Source: Notamacropus eugenii (taxonomy: Eukaryota > Chordata > Mammalia > Diprotodontia > Macropodidae). Taken from it: DNA of 64,000 nucleotides. Under the pieces are notes generated by a model. It did not search any database. It was not told the DNA's origin and was given only the letters and a program-made list of their open reading frames with translations. Positions 29,765 to 40,670 of the stretch are shown here, in pieces; the first letter of the stretch is position 1; every line of letters begins with the position of its first letter. A program made the translations under genes and the position numbers. The stretch is taken from positions 63,950,885-64,014,884 of the forward strand of contig NC_092876.1 in assembly GCF_028372415.1 (NCBI RefSeq), read 5' to 3'.

Positions 29765-30430
29765 CAGAAACATTATTTTTAAATTAATTAATTAAGTTTT
29801 AGTTTTCACCATTCACTTTAAAAGATTTTGAGTTCTAAATTTCCTCCCTCTCTCCCTTCCTCCTCCCCAGGACAGCATGTAATCTGATATAGGCTCCACA
29901 TGTACATTCATATTAAACATCTTTCCATATTCGTCATGTTGTGAAAGAAGAATCAGAACAAAAGGGAAAAAAACAAGAAAGAAAAAAAGAGAGAAAATAA
30001 TATGCTTGGATCTGCATTCAGATTCCATAATTCTTTCTTTGGATTTGGGTAGTATTTTCTATCGTGAGTCTTTTGGGATTGTCTTCAATGGTTGCGTTGC
30101 TGAGAAGAGCTAAGTCTAACAGTCAGTCATTGCACAATGTTGGCATTACTGTGTACAGTGTTCTCCTGGTTCTGCTCACTTCGCTCAGTATCAGTTCATG
30201 GAAGCCTTTCCATGTTTTTCTGAAACCATCTGTCACCATTTCTTATGGAACAATAATATTCCATTAAATTCATATACCACAACTAGCCTTTCCCCAATTG
30301 ATGGGCATCCTCTCAATTTCCAATTCTTTGCCACCGCAAAAAGAGGTGCTATAAACATTTTTGTACATGTGGGTACTTTCAGAAGTATTCTTAATGTATA
30401 GGGATGAGAAACTGTTATTTTATATTTTTT
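29765..30430 (-). mobile_element. L1 LINE 3' end
   Basis: TCTCCCTTCCTCCTCCCCAG, GTTCTCCTGGTTCTGCTCAC, CAATTGATGGGCATCCTCTC, TTTGCCACCGCAAAAAGAGG. 5'-truncated. Confidence 0.8.
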
Positions 30431-30496
30431 ACATTAAAGGACTAGTTGAAAAAAATTTAAAGGAAACCCATCCAGCCTTCTCTTTTAACGTGTTCT

Positions 30497-30655
30497 CTCT
30501 CTCTCTGTGTGTGTCTCTCTGTGTCTCTCTCTCTTCCTCTCCTTTCTCTCTTGTTCTCTCTTTCTTTCTTTCTACTCCTCCTCCTCCTCCTCCTCCTTCT
30601 TCTTCTTCTCCTTCTTCTTCTTCTTCTTCTTCTTCTTCTTCTTCTTTTCTTTCAG
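30497..30655 (+). repeat. CT/CTC/CTT microsatellite
   Basis: TCTC/TGTG runs then CTCCTC and CTTCTT triplets. Confidence 0.95.
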
Positions 30656-30689
30656 CAACCCTATGAAACAGATGTGGACATAAAGATAG

Positions 30690-31135
30690 GTCAGTCTTTC
30701 AACCAGTCAAAAAGTATTTATTAAATGCCTGTTCTGTGCCAGACACTGTGCTAAGTGCCTGGGGATACAAAGAAAAGCAAAAGACAGTCCCTGCCCTGGA
30801 GGATCTCACAGTCTAATGGGCATCAACATGTAAACAGCTACTTACATACAAGATACAGACATGGTAAATTGGAGAAAATTACCATCTGGAAGGTCCTCAA
30901 GTTACGGGGGATTAGAAAAGGCTTTTTGTACAAGGTGAGATTTTTAACTGAGACGTGAAGGAAGCCAGGGAAGCCAGGAGGCAGAGATAGAGTAAATTGT
31001 CTGTGGAGTACAGTGTCACTAGATTGAGCACGTGTAGTTGGATAAGGTGTAACAAGCCTAGAAAGGCCGGAGGGAGTAGGGTTATGAAAAGGCTTAAAAA
31101 GCCAGGTAGATTTCATTTGTTGGGAATGTATTATG
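30690..31135 (+). mobile_element. 0.7-kb old interspersed repeat
   Basis: TGCCTGTTCTGTGCCAGACA, GGATCTCACAGTCTAATGGG, GAGATTTTTAACTGAGACGTG and GGTTATGAAAAGGCTTAAAAA. Confidence 0.65.
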
Positions 31136-31149
31136 ATATATTTATTTTG

Positions 31150-31345
31150 TATTTATCCTATGTTTGTTCATCTGTAAAATAAAGACATTGGATTAAATTA
31201 CATAGGAAGTCCCTTCTAGCTCTAAAATGATCTATAATTCTAAGTCACAGATCAGGCTGTTGGCATGGGTTTGAGGCCAGTCTTCTAGCTGTACACAGTG
31301 CCTGGCACATAGTAGGCACTTAATAAAGGCTTGTTGATTGTTTTG
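31150..31345 (+). mobile_element. MIR tail and L2-type 3' terminus
   Basis: CATCTGTAAAATAAAGACAT, AAGTCCCTTCTAGCTCTAAA. Then AGTGCCTGGCACATAGTAGG. Confidence 0.65.
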
Positions 31346-31374
31346 TTAAATAGATAATGTATTGAGAGTTGAAT

Positions 31375-31960
31375 TTATTATATATTGAGTATTATGTGAA
31401 GTGCTGGAAATACAAGTACAAACAAAAAAGGCAGTCCTTACCCTTAAGGAGCTTATGTTCTGATGGGGGAAAATAACACCTAAAATGGATCTGGGAAGGA
31501 TAGGGGTAGTGGTACCCATATAGGGGTGATATGGCAGGAAAGGAGAAGGAGAAGGAGAATCCAGGTGTGAATGAGATGAAGCATGGCCAAGGGCCTTCCT
31601 CAAATGATGGTCCTGAGGAGGAAGTCACCAAGCATGAGAGGAGGGTCTCAGGGGGTTCTCTTGGGTGGCAATGTGTAAGGAGAAGAAGGGAAATTTTAAG
31701 AAGAGAGTCCAGAAATGAGTAAAGTTAAGTATGGTTAGGGTCCTTTAAAAAATAGTGGTAAAATTAATGAAAACATAAATGAATGAATAAATCTGACTCC
31801 CATATACCTGGCCAATCCAAGTATGTATGATCTGTACACATGATATGGCAAGGGGATGAAAAAATCTGGAGGGTGAGAAGTAAAGACATGAGTAAAGATG
31901 GTGGCCTAAGAAATTCGCAGATGGTGGTCTGAGTTGGAGACTCACCAATCAGAGGAAAGG
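31375..31960 (+). mobile_element. 0.7-kb repeat, diverged
   Basis: GTGAAGTGCTGGAAATACAA, TTAAGGAGCTTATGTTCTGA, later parts degraded. Confidence 0.45.
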
Positions 31961-33120
31961 ACTCTAGGGTGCAGGTATCTGTAGAGTGAAAAGGCTACTG
32001 GCAAGAAGATAAGTGGAAAAGACAAGTCAGTTGTGTTATTTATTATCTATAAGACCATGGGCAAGTTATTTCACATCTCCAGCTTTCAGGCTCCTCACCT
32101 CCCAAATGAGGGAGTTGGAGGGGCCAGTCTCCAAGTTCCTGTCCAATTCTAAATGTATGCTCTTGAGTGAACTGTAGCTCACCTCTATTGAGGAATTTTG
32201 GATGATCTTAACCTAGGCATAGGAGACACCTTGTTGGAGAAGAGAGCCTACACTTCACTGAGGTAAATACTTAAATACATGATAAATGTCTGTCATTCAT
32301 AACTGAGAGAATGAGTACATGGATTCTGTCAGTAATAACTGAGAAAAAGTGAGAATTTTTATTTCCTCATCTGGGTCCATATTCTCCTTCCATAGAAACA
32401 CAAGCTTCTTGAAGGCAGGGACTGCTTTTGCCCTTGTAAACTCAGCACCTTGGACAGTGCCTGGTACTTCATAGCTTTATTACTATCTGTTGATTTGAAT
32501 CTGTCAATGAACCATGCACTGTCCTGTGTTATCTCCTGTTTTTATTTAACTTTCTGTGTATATTTGTCTTGTCTTCTCAACTAGAGTGGTTGCTCTTAGT
32601 TCCTTCTCTGGAGATTGGATTAGATGGGTTCTAAGATCACTCCCTGCTCTTAAAGACCTTCCTCATGTCTGCTTTGTTCTACTTGTCATAGGCTTCCGGA
32701 GGACTGTGTCTTCTTTTATCTTTCTATCTATCACTGCTGAGCATAGGACCTTCCCGATATAAAATTAACACTTGATAATTGAACTAAGCTGAATCAATAG
32801 ATTCTAGGATTTAGAACTGAAAACAGTCTTAGGCATTGGCTGTTCCCAGGGATGTGCTGATAAATGTTTAATAATTGGCTCTCTGGGGGAAAAAAGTAAT
32901 CAATATATACTTTTAAATTTAATCTCCGTTATTGATAGACTTTTTTTTAAAGTCTAGACAATCAACAAAACAATAAGTGGAACTCTGATTTGTAGCTTAT
33001 TTTCCCAGGTATAAATGTTCACACTGAAAATTTAGAAACCAGCACCCTTGAAGTTGTACAAATTATACCCCCTAAACATAAGAAAACCGAGTTGAGATAG
33101 GGGAAGTGACTTGACTTAAT
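31961..33120. other. Unassigned with MIR and L2 scraps
   Basis: 32035-32160 MIR-like. 32395-32480 L2 tail (CTTGAAGGCAGGGACTGC). The remainder is AT-rich, no gene. Confidence 0.4.
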
Positions 33121-33124
33121 GCCA

Positions 33125-33235
33125 TACAGTAGGATCATAGGATCATGGATTGAGACCTGGAATGGACCTTAGAGACCATCTAATTCAACCCCCTCATTTT
33201 TATCCTTTAAAAATTTCTGAACTTAAGCACCTCTC

Positions 33236-33238
<3 letters not shown>
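33125..33238 (+). mobile_element. MIR3-like 5' half
   Basis: TAGGATCATGGATTGAGACC, ATGGACCTTAGAGACCATCT, TTCAACCCCCTCATTTTTA. Confidence 0.7.

Positions 33239-33295
<57 letters not shown>
33239..33295 (+). repeat. (AG)28 microsatellite
   Basis: Uninterrupted AG dinucleotides. Likely polymorphic. Confidence 0.98.
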
Positions 33296-33299
<4 letters not shown>

Positions 33300-33685
33300 A
33301 TACTCAGAACACAAAAAGTAGGTTGTGTAAGAAATCATGGATTTCCACTTCTCACCATTTGCCCTTTTTTTTCTTAAAAAGTATTGTATATCATATACTC
33401 CATAGCTTACTTTCAAAACTGTCCTGCTTGTCTGTGCTTCTTTCGGATTTTCCTTCTGTTCTCTTCCATGTACTTTTTGAAATACTACAGTAGCCCTCCT
33501 TTTTTTTTAATACTACCAATAATACCTCCCCCCTCTTACCTACTCCCACCCCAATTAAAAATGGAGAAAGAAAAACCCTTGTAAAAACCTAGTTAAACGA
33601 AACAAATCTGCCCAGTGTTCAGGTCTAAAAATGTATGTTTCTTTCTGCACTCTGTGTCCATTGTGTTAGGGGATGGGTGATACGT
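33300..33685. other. Unassigned AT/T-rich DNA
   Basis: Some L1-3'-like flavour (CTTCTTTCGGATTTTCC) but not enough to call. Confidence 0.3.
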
Positions 33686-33689
33686 TTCA

Positions 33690-33990
33690 TCAAGGGTCCT
33701 CTGGAGGCTTTTAGCCCTTCATTTTACAGAGAAGGAAACTGAGGCACAGAGAGATTAGGTAATTTGCCTGTAGTCAGCCAGTGATGGGGCTGAGACCTGA
33801 ACTGAGCTCCTCTGACTCCAGTGCCACAATCTAAACTCAGGTCTTGACTCCCTCTCTGAATCAGACCAACTTGGGTCCAGTCCCTTCATTTTACAGATGA
33901 GGAAACTGAGGGTCAGAGAGAAGAAAGGACACACAAGAAGTCCCCACAATTCACTTGCAGAGATGAAATGGTAAGCAGAAGGCTGGCACT
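33690..33990. mobile_element. Two MIR3-like elements in tandem
   Basis: CATTTTACAGAGAAGGAAAC (33721) and CATTTTACAGATGAGGAAAC (33887), each with GAGGCACAGAGA or GAGGGTCAGAGA following. Confidence 0.7.
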
Positions 33991-34014
33991 ATAATAGCCC
34001 ACTAGACACATACA

Positions 34015-34400
34015 CTATGACATACATTTTCCCAAAAGGCTTCTTTCAGTGCTGTTGTGGAATGGAGAGAGAAGGCACAGCAGCAGCAGCAGCAGGGAAA
34101 TCCAGCAAGCAGAGAACGAGCTGCAGATCCAGCCAGCTGTGGCCTGATTTTCCCAGAGTCGGACCCAAGACCTCCCCAGCAGCTGCTTCCTGGAGCTGTG
34201 ATCTCACCAGCTCATCCTGGAGTCTGTGGGTACCAGAGGCTGACGCTGCCTCACGGCTGGCCCTGTTTCCTGTGCCCAGAGCCTGCCCTTGCCTCCTTTC
34301 TCATGACCCGGTGGAGAGGCAGCTGTATCTCGGAAGTTTGAGATGCAATCCAACCTACAATTCAGAGAGATGGATGAAGCAGGCCTCCCATCCTTCAGTA
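34015..34400. other. Non-repeat block with a CAG run and three CAGCTG E-boxes
   Basis: A short CAG triplet run at about 34077-34095, then CAGCTG at 34134-34139, 34180-34185 and 34320-34325. The open frame across it (34057-34341) would encode a polyglutamine stretch but matches no family I know and lacks clear splice borders. Possible regulatory element. Confidence 0.3.
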
Positions 34401-34404
34401 GTTC

Positions 34405-34495
34405 CTTACAAGATGTTTCCTGTGTAACCTTGAGTAAATCCCTTCCCCTCTCTGAGCCTCAGTTTTCTCATCTGTAAAATGAGGGGGTTGCAGCA
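34405..34495 (+). mobile_element. MIR-type SINE 3' part
   Basis: GTAACCTTGAGTAAATCCCT, CCTCAGTTTTCTCATCTGTA. Confidence 0.7.
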
Positions 34496-34496
34496 A

Positions 34497-35130
34497 ATTG
34501 GCAAAGATGACAAAAGATGGAAATAGTGTTGGAGGAGCTGTGGGAAGAGAAGCACCCTAATGTACTGCACTGTAATGGAATGTCATGGTGGAGCAGTGAA
34601 TTGGGCCAACTGTTCTGGAAAAAATTTGGAATTATATAAGAAAAGTGACTAAATTGTTCACGTTCATCAAGGGAATTCAAGGGAGGTCAATGATAAAAAG
34701 AAAGCCCCCAGATACAGCATAGCAATCTTTTTTTTTGGAGGCAGAGGCCTAGAAACAAGGAAGCTGCCCATTGACCAGGGAATGGCGGAATCATTTGTCG
34801 CACATGGATGGAACTGGAATATTATCATTGTGTTAGGAATTTGGAGAACAATGGGAGGACATATAAGCCGATGCTAGAATGAGTGAATGAAAGGAAAGGC
34901 AGCTTATTAAGTCACATAACAGGTACAGGAGAATAATTTAACATGTACAATAACGTTGATGAAACATTGCCAAAATGGAGCTTAACATGGTGGGACTATA
35001 ATGACCACCAACTCTAGAAAAGAGGTGAGAAAGCCCTTACCTCTTTCAGTAGAGGTTGAGAAGTCATGGATGCAGAATGTGGCATACAATGTCAGACTAA
35101 GTGTCTGTGTCCATTGAATTTGCTTAACTG
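34497..35130 (+). mobile_element. L1 LINE 3' end
   Basis: ATGTCATGGTGGAGCAGTGA, CCAACTGTTCTGGAAAAAAT, CCATTGACCAGGGAATGGC, then a diverged 3' UTR. Same region as the minus-strand L1 ends elsewhere. Confidence 0.65.
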
Positions 35131-35149
35131 TTTTTCTTGGTTACAAGAG

Positions 35150-35372
35150 AGGGCTTAAATCTGGCCCTTTTCTCATTTTCTCGATTTCTATGCCATCTTA
35201 TTCTGAACCTTCCAGGCTGGAAACTGCAGAATCATCTTTACTGCCCCTATCAGTTACTAAATTCTAACAATTTTATCTCTACGATAATTTTCTCCCTATA
35301 CTTAACAAGTCATTATCCTAATCTAAACCCTGGGCTTCTGAAATAGCCTTCTAGCTGGTCTCCTGGTCACCA
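35150..35372 (+). mobile_element. L2-type fragment
   Basis: CTGGGCTTCTGAAATAGCCT and TCTAGCTGGTCTCCTGG. Diverged. Confidence 0.45.
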
Positions 35373-35389
35373 TTTTTTTCTTCTGTGGG

Positions 35390-36235
35390 GGTTGGGGGTC
35401 TGCCTAAAGGAGGGGGAAGTGGACTGGAGTTCTTAGAAGACTGAGAGGCTGAAGAATTGATTGGTCAGGAAGAGGGGCAAGTATGGTGCATGAAGTTTGG
35501 TAAGATTAGGGAAATTTAGGTGATGAAGGGTTTGGAAGTTGAGTGAGATTAGGGAGACAGGGTTTGGTGTGGGAAGTGTTGTGGGATAGCGTAGATAAGG
35601 AAGGGGCCAAGGATAAATTGTTGGGTGAATTGTGGAATGTTTGGTGATCTGGGAATGGCAGAACTAGGGATATGGGGTAAAGTAAAGGCCAGGAATGCTG
35701 AGGGCCTGAGGAGATGGGGACCTGAAGGACTGGAGGGGTAGAGTCTTTGAGGGAGACAGAGAGATCTGAGGGGCTAGGAAGTGGTGTAGGATGGAAACAA
35801 TGGAGTGATGAACTGAAAAGTGGGTTAGGATGAGGAAAATGGGCAGCTATGGGTAAAGGAGAGGGGGGGTGATGAGGATACTTATGGTCTATAATCTGGG
35901 GGGGAACAAGGGATGTAGACTTGGGCTGAGAGTCTCTGAAGTGAGGTGAGGCCGGACACATGGGGTGGAAAAAGAGATTTTTAAAGGGAAAATGGACTGA
36001 TGAAAAGCTGAGAAGTGGGACTAGAGAGATTTGCATAGGCAGGGGAAAGTGAGGTAGAACTAGGGGTGTGGGTGGCATGAGAGACTGGGAAGTGAATTTG
36101 GGGAGAGGAGATGAGAGGGCTGAGGGTCTGGGGCAAATAGAAAGTTTGTGCTGAGGTCTGGGGAGACTTGGGGGATTTGTCAGTGCTTGTGTGGAGAGCT
36201 ATTTGAATGTTGGGCTGAACTAAGCTACTGACACA
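35390..36235. other. C-depleted, G-rich strand-asymmetric block (about 850 bp)
   Basis: The + strand is rich in G, A and T but very poor in C. For example 35521-35580 has 27 G and 1 C. Short motifs such as GGGGA, TGAGG and TTGGG recur without a fixed period. The longest open frame of the window (190 codons, minus strand 35506-36078, rich in Pro/Ser/Leu/His) is explained by this composition. It may be a decayed minisatellite. Confidence 0.6.
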
Positions 36236-36289
36236 CTTTAAAAAAATGCGCCCTTTTGTGGGGTGGGGTGAGAGAAAGTTTAAAATAGG

Positions 36290-36535
36290 TGACCTTTGCA
36301 AACAGATGTGTGAGGAAGGAAGGGCCTGTTGACATCACAGCTGGGCTGCTCTTTATCTCCGCCCTAAGCCTGGAGGCCAGAGGCCAGAGGAACAGGCCTG
36401 GGGCCCCTACAGCTGGCCCATGACTGACTCAGGCCTTCCCTGACCTGCCATGGGCTTGGCCTGTGAGGATGGACAGAGAGACCTTTGGCTCAGGGTCGTG
36501 GGCCTGGCCTTTGTCCTTCTCTCCACCCCTCATGT
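36290..36535. other. Non-repeat block with AP-1 and E-box motifs
   Basis: Contains CACAGCTGGG (about 36337), TTATCT GATA-like (about 36353), ACAGCTGG (about 36410) and TGACTCA (36425-36431). No interspersed-repeat signature. A candidate conserved non-coding element only. Confidence 0.3.
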
Positions 36536-36760
36536 GCTAGAGTGGAAAGAGTCAGGAGGATCTAGGCTCAAATCTCACCTCTTACCTCAGACTGACTGGA
36601 TGCAGTGGGCAGGTCACTTTACTCATGTGAAACTCAGTTTTCTCATCTATAAAAAAGGGCGATAGTTGTACCGAATTCACAGGCTATTGTGAGATTAAAT
36701 AGAAAAGTGTGAGTGAAAGGCTTTGCAAACCTGAGAGCGTTAGATCATTAACATAAGTGT
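36535..36760 (+). mobile_element. MIR-type SINE
   Basis: GTGGAAAGAGTCAGGAGGAT, CTCAGTTTTCTCATCTATAA, GGCTATTGTGAGATTAAAT. Confidence 0.7.
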
Positions 36761-36771
36761 CAATGATTGTC

Positions 36772-37016
36772 AGACAGCTCTGTGGCACAGTGGATAGAGT
36801 GCCAGGCCTGGAGTCAGGAAGACCTGAGTTCAAATCTGGCCTTAAATACTTCCTAGCAGTGTGACCCTGGGCAAGTCACTTTGCCCTGTTTGCATCAGTT
36901 TTCTCATGTGTAAAATGATGTGGAGGAGGAAATGGCAAATCACTCCAGTAATCTCTGCCAAGAAAGCCCCAGATGGGATCACAAAGAGGTGGACACAACT
37001 GAATAACGACAACAAT
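36772..37016 (+). mobile_element. MAR1-like RTE-tailed SINE, full length
   Basis: CAGTGGATAGAGTGCCAGGC, GACCTGAGTTCAAATCTGGC, GAGGAAATGGCAAATCACTC, and the tail GTGGACACAACTGAATAACG. Confidence 0.85.
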
Positions 37017-37059
37017 TAGGCCTATAGCATATACTCATTGCAGACGGTGTCACATTTAC

Positions 37060-37445
37060 ATTCTTTGGCTGTCATTCAAGGCCCTCCACAGACTATCCTA
37101 CTTCCCCAGAACACTCCACCAAGAGTCTTTCCCTCTAGTTAGACCAGTCTTCTCACTGTCTCAGGCCCGTTCCTTTGTCCGAAGTTTCACTCAAACGCCC
37201 CCATATGTGGTCAGCTGTTCCCCTTGACCTCTCTCTAACAGAATCTCCTCATCCTTTAAGGCCTGGTTCAATGAAGCCTCTTCCAGACCACTTGAACCCA
37301 CCCTGATTCCCTACAGCCTCTGCAATCCACCCCTACACCATTTAGGGTTTCATCATGAGAAGTCTCATAATGTTACCTAGTACATGTGTGTTAATGTGTT
37401 ACTAGCTCCCTGATGAGACTGAGAAAGTGAGGACCAGCATGGGGA
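37060..37445 (+). mobile_element. L2-type LINE 3' end
   Basis: GGCTGTCATTCAAGGCCCTC, CATCCTTTAAGGCCTGGTTC, GATGAGACTGAGAAAGTGAG. Confidence 0.7.
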
Positions 37446-37576
37446 CTGATCTTTCCCTGATATTTCTCCCCAGATTCATGAAATCCTATCATCTTTGATG
37501 TCAGTGGTGAAAAGGATCTTAAATGCTAGGTGCCAGAAGACACATTGGAAAATAGTATGTCTGAGGCCAAAGAACC

Positions 37577-37741
37577 TTAGAATACAGAATGTGAGATCTG
37601 GGAAGGCCCTTAGAACACAGGATGTCAGAGCTGGGAGGGCCCTTAGAACACAGGATGTCAGAGCTGGGAGGGCCCTTAGAACACAGGATGTCAGAGCTGG
37701 GAGGAGCCTTAAAACAGAATGGCAGAGCTGGAAGGGATAAA
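37577..37741 (+). repeat. 33-bp tandem array, five units
   Basis: Unit starts at 37577, 37610, 37643, 37676 and 37709, exactly 33 bp apart. Unit begins TTAGAACACAGGATGTCAGA and ends GCTGGGAGGGCCC. The three middle units are almost identical, so the expansion is recent relative to neighbouring repeats. The period is a multiple of three, hence 11-residue repeats in the open frames on both strands. Confidence 0.95.
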
Positions 37742-37827
37742 AAAAGAGCATGTCCAAGTGGGGAGGCATATAATGCCAGAACATATAATGCTGTAATAAT
37801 TTGGAAGGTATATAGCACATATAAAAA

Positions 37828-37885
37828 TATTTAATTAATAAATTAATAATAATAATAATAAATAATAATTAATAAAAAATATTTA
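37828..37885 (+). repeat. AAT-rich microsatellite
   Basis: AATAATAATAATAAATAATAA and similar. Confidence 0.9.
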
Positions 37886-37927
37886 GCACCTATTAAAGCT
37901 AGAAGCAATCTTAGAAACAGTCTGGTC

Positions 37928-38034
37928 CAGGGGTGGGGAAACTGTGTGGCCCTTAGTTTGGATTCAGTCAGAGGGCTGCCCTGGAGGACCTAGTGGGCCA
38001 CATGTGGCCTTCAGGCCCCAGGTTCCCCACACTT
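37928..38034. mobile_element. hAT-type element, internally deleted
   Basis: CAGGGGTGGGGAAACTGTG left end and CCCCAGGTTCCCCAC right end. Interior shortened to about 107 bp. Confidence 0.7.
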
Positions 38035-38049
38035 TTCTAACTCCTGCGT

Positions 38050-39085
38050 TATATACAGTGGAGAAAACTGAAGTTCAGAGAAAAGAAACTGACCCAAGGT
38101 CACTTTGCACTTTAATTAGCAGAAAGTTAATGAAAGAACTGGGCCCAGATCTCAGATCTCCTGACAGGCAGTTTAGTAATTTTCATTAAGCCCACTATGG
38201 GATATCTGGTGTTCAGTGTGTAGGCGTCATACCTGGAAAGGGAGGGACCTGGAAAGGGAGGAGGTGCTGCAGGCAGGCCCAAAGGGTCCCTGTGCCTAAT
38301 CTGGGGTGGGGGCTTTGGGGAGAGATGGGAGCGTTGGGAGGGGGTGGCATTGTGTTTCCCACAGTCCAGGTGAGCCATCTTTCCCCAGGAGCAGTTCCCA
38401 CAAGCCCAGTACTTCAGATAAAACGCGTGAGTAGCTTTAAAGTGTGCCCTCCCCTCCTGGATGAGGGCTGCAGCCCAGGCCTGCAGGTGCTGGCTTCTCA
38501 GGCTCAGGGCCTCGTGCATCTATTTCCAGCTCTGAAGCCTGAGGTCAGGCGCAGGTGTGGGATGGTGACTCACGGCAGAGGCAGAAAGAGACGGTTCTGG
38601 CCCAGTTCGGCGGTGGTGGGGTGAGGGGCAGAGAGGCAGCTGAGAAAAAGAGAAAGGCCTCTCAGGGCCCTGCACTGCCTTTCTCAACTTCCCTTCGGAG
38701 TCCACATCCCTAGACCTCTTTTCTGAAAGAAGTGAAGGAGAGAAGGGAGAGAGGGAATTGTGGAATAACTAGGCTCATCTTCAAAGGGATTTTGGGCCAG
38801 CTGTTCTCCATCTCCCCCAGGACATAGCTCTAGGGAATTGGATGACTGGAGTTTACAGCCATCTCCAGCCCTGACCTCCATCCCCTCCTGAAAACTGTCT
38901 CCTATCTTTGCCAGAGCCTGCTGGCTTTTCCAGGAAGCTAGAAGGAAGCTACTGCCTCCTAGGGCACCAATGACGAGATGCCAAGGAGCACAGTGTCTCA
39001 CACTGAGATCACCTATCTCATATACCCAGGGGCCTTTTGCTCACTTCTCACCCTCCCAGCCCTCCCTGTGGTATCTGAGATGCTT
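38050..39085. other. MIR3 fragment then GC-richer unassigned DNA
   Basis: 38055-38165 MIR3-like (GAGAAAACTGAAGTTCAGAG). 38220-39050 is unique-looking, with scattered CpG near 38540-38620 and TGACTCAC near 38565. No gene recognised. Confidence 0.4.
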
Positions 39086-39089
39086 TGGA

Positions 39090-39450
39090 TGGTGCAGTAC
39101 CAAGGGTAATGGAGTCAGGAGATTCAAATACATGCTTTGCCCACTTCCTAGCTGTGTGACCTCAGATGTGGCTGAGGCCCTTCACCTTCTTTTTTGGGAG
39201 GGTGTGGGGGAGGCAGTTGGGGTTAAGTGACTTGCCCAGGGTCACATAGCTAGTAATCCTCTGAGGCTGGATTTGAACTCAAGTCCTCTCAATTCCAGGG
39301 CTGCTGCTCTATCCACTGTATCACCTAGCTTCCCCTTTACCTTCTCATCCACAAAATGGACATTATACTGCTCAAGTTACCTAGCTCAACATAGTTGTGG
39401 GGAAAGTGCTTTGTAAATATTGAAATAGAATGTAAATGTGTTATTTAATA
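39090..39450 (+). mobile_element. MIR-type SINE split by a reverse SINE
   Basis: MIR 39090-39189 and 39338-39450 (CCTAGCTGTGTGACCTCAG; TTCTCATCCACAAAATGGAC). Between them a minus-strand SINE with T run (GTGACTTGCCCAGGGTCACA, TCCACTGTATCACCTAGC). Flanks CACCTTCT/TACCTTCT look like the target duplication. Confidence 0.75.
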
Positions 39451-40005
39451 ATCACATTAATGAGAGACCATGCAGCCTAGTAAGTAGAGAGCCAGCTTTG
39501 GAGTTAAGTCTTGTTTCTGACTTTGTAACTCATATGTTCTAAGACTGTATGGAGCATGCCCGAAGTCTTCTTACAATTATAAACTAACAATGCTCAGCAA
39601 TGTAATAGCTTGTAATAGCTTCAAACCACATCAAGACTTTTGGGACACCTTATATGTTACAGAATGGAGCTCCATTGAGAGGGTACCCAAGAGTTGCCTG
39701 GATCAGTAAAGTCTCAGATCCAAACCAAAACATGTACATTATTTGATATTGACCATGCCCTCCTCCTGGGCAGTCTTCTTGTTTCTTACCTTCCAGAGAA
39801 ATCTCACTTTTCTGATTCTTCTCCTATGTCTCCAACCTCTCCTCCTTTCCTTATTCCCCATTCTTCATTTTCATGGTCTACAAACTTTTTGAATTGTTTA
39901 CCCATATAAATAAAAAAAACCCAGTTTTTAGAATATATGAGTTATATGTATAGATTCACTTATTTACAAATTAGATAGGGTACCTCTACCCTATCAACCC
40001 TAACA
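39451..40005. other. Unassigned, SINE scrap at the start
   Basis: 39470-39530 has a SINE-like GTAGAGAGCCAGCTTTGGAG. Nothing else recognised. Confidence 0.35.
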
Positions 40006-40009
40006 ACTT

Positions 40010-40490
40010 TTGTTTTTGAAGAGGATCAGTGACATGGATGATGTCTTGACTCATGCGTGAATTGGATTTAAGTGAGGCAGAGCTACACCAAGTTATCAGC
40101 CTCACTCTCTCTTCCAGAGTCATTGATGTCCAGTGACAAGACAAAAGCCAGGATGACTGGCGATGGCCCAGGATGCAGTGCATGACCTTGGTGTCTTCAA
40201 TGTCTAACCAAGTTCTAAGGGCTCCACAGAGCCTGCTTCAGCTGCCTTTATGGCAGTTGGAACTAATTGTTCTCATCCACCCATTCCATTGTGGGGAGGA
40301 GGGAAGTCTTCACATGCTTAGGGTAGACACCCCCCTTAACTCACCAACAGGTTGCCTTTAACCTGGGTTAGCCTGTGATGGTTTACTAGGATGTGGTCCC
40401 TGGATAATCTACAACTCTTTGGAGCCACAGGTGAGAGGTGGGTGAAGGTGGACCTCTAAAGTGGATGAGCAGCCCTCACACTAGAGGTGC
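40010..40490 (-). mobile_element. Marsupial long SINE/retroposon, diverged
   Basis: GAAGAGGATCAGTGACATGG, GCGTGAATTGGATTTAAGTG, AGTGAGGCAGAGCTACACC, CAGGATGACTGGCGATGGCC. A common marsupial element. The orientation is my inference. Confidence 0.55.
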
Positions 40491-40529
40491 TGGTCCTTCC
40501 TGAATACCTCAGAAATCCTTAAATGTTAC

Positions 40530-40670
40530 ATACTCAATAGAAAGCTGGCCTCCGAGGCAGTAAGCCCTGGGTTCCAATCCTCTCCTTTGAAGTTTACTGA
40601 CTGGGTGATCCTGGACAAATCCTGTAATCTCTCTGGGCCTCAGGATCAAGCTATAGAGATGGCTCTGACC
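40530..40670 (+). mobile_element. MIR-type SINE
   Basis: GGGTTCCAATCCTCTCCTTT, TGATCCTGGACAAATCC, CTCTGGGCCTCAGG. Confidence 0.65.

Noticed and set aside
33239-33295. (AG)n coding for Glu-Arg repeats
   Set aside because: Simple microsatellite, no gene context.
34057-34341. Frame with a polyglutamine run
   Set aside because: Short CAG repeat in non-coding DNA. No family match and no clear exon borders.
35506-36078. 190-codon minus-strand open frame, the longest in the window
   Set aside because: Low-complexity Pro/Ser/Leu/His sequence caused by the C-depleted strand. No domain, no splice context.
37476-37834. Open frames with 11-residue repeats on both strands
   Set aside because: Produced by the 33-bp tandem repeat. 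Both strands being open is a sign of the period, not of coding.
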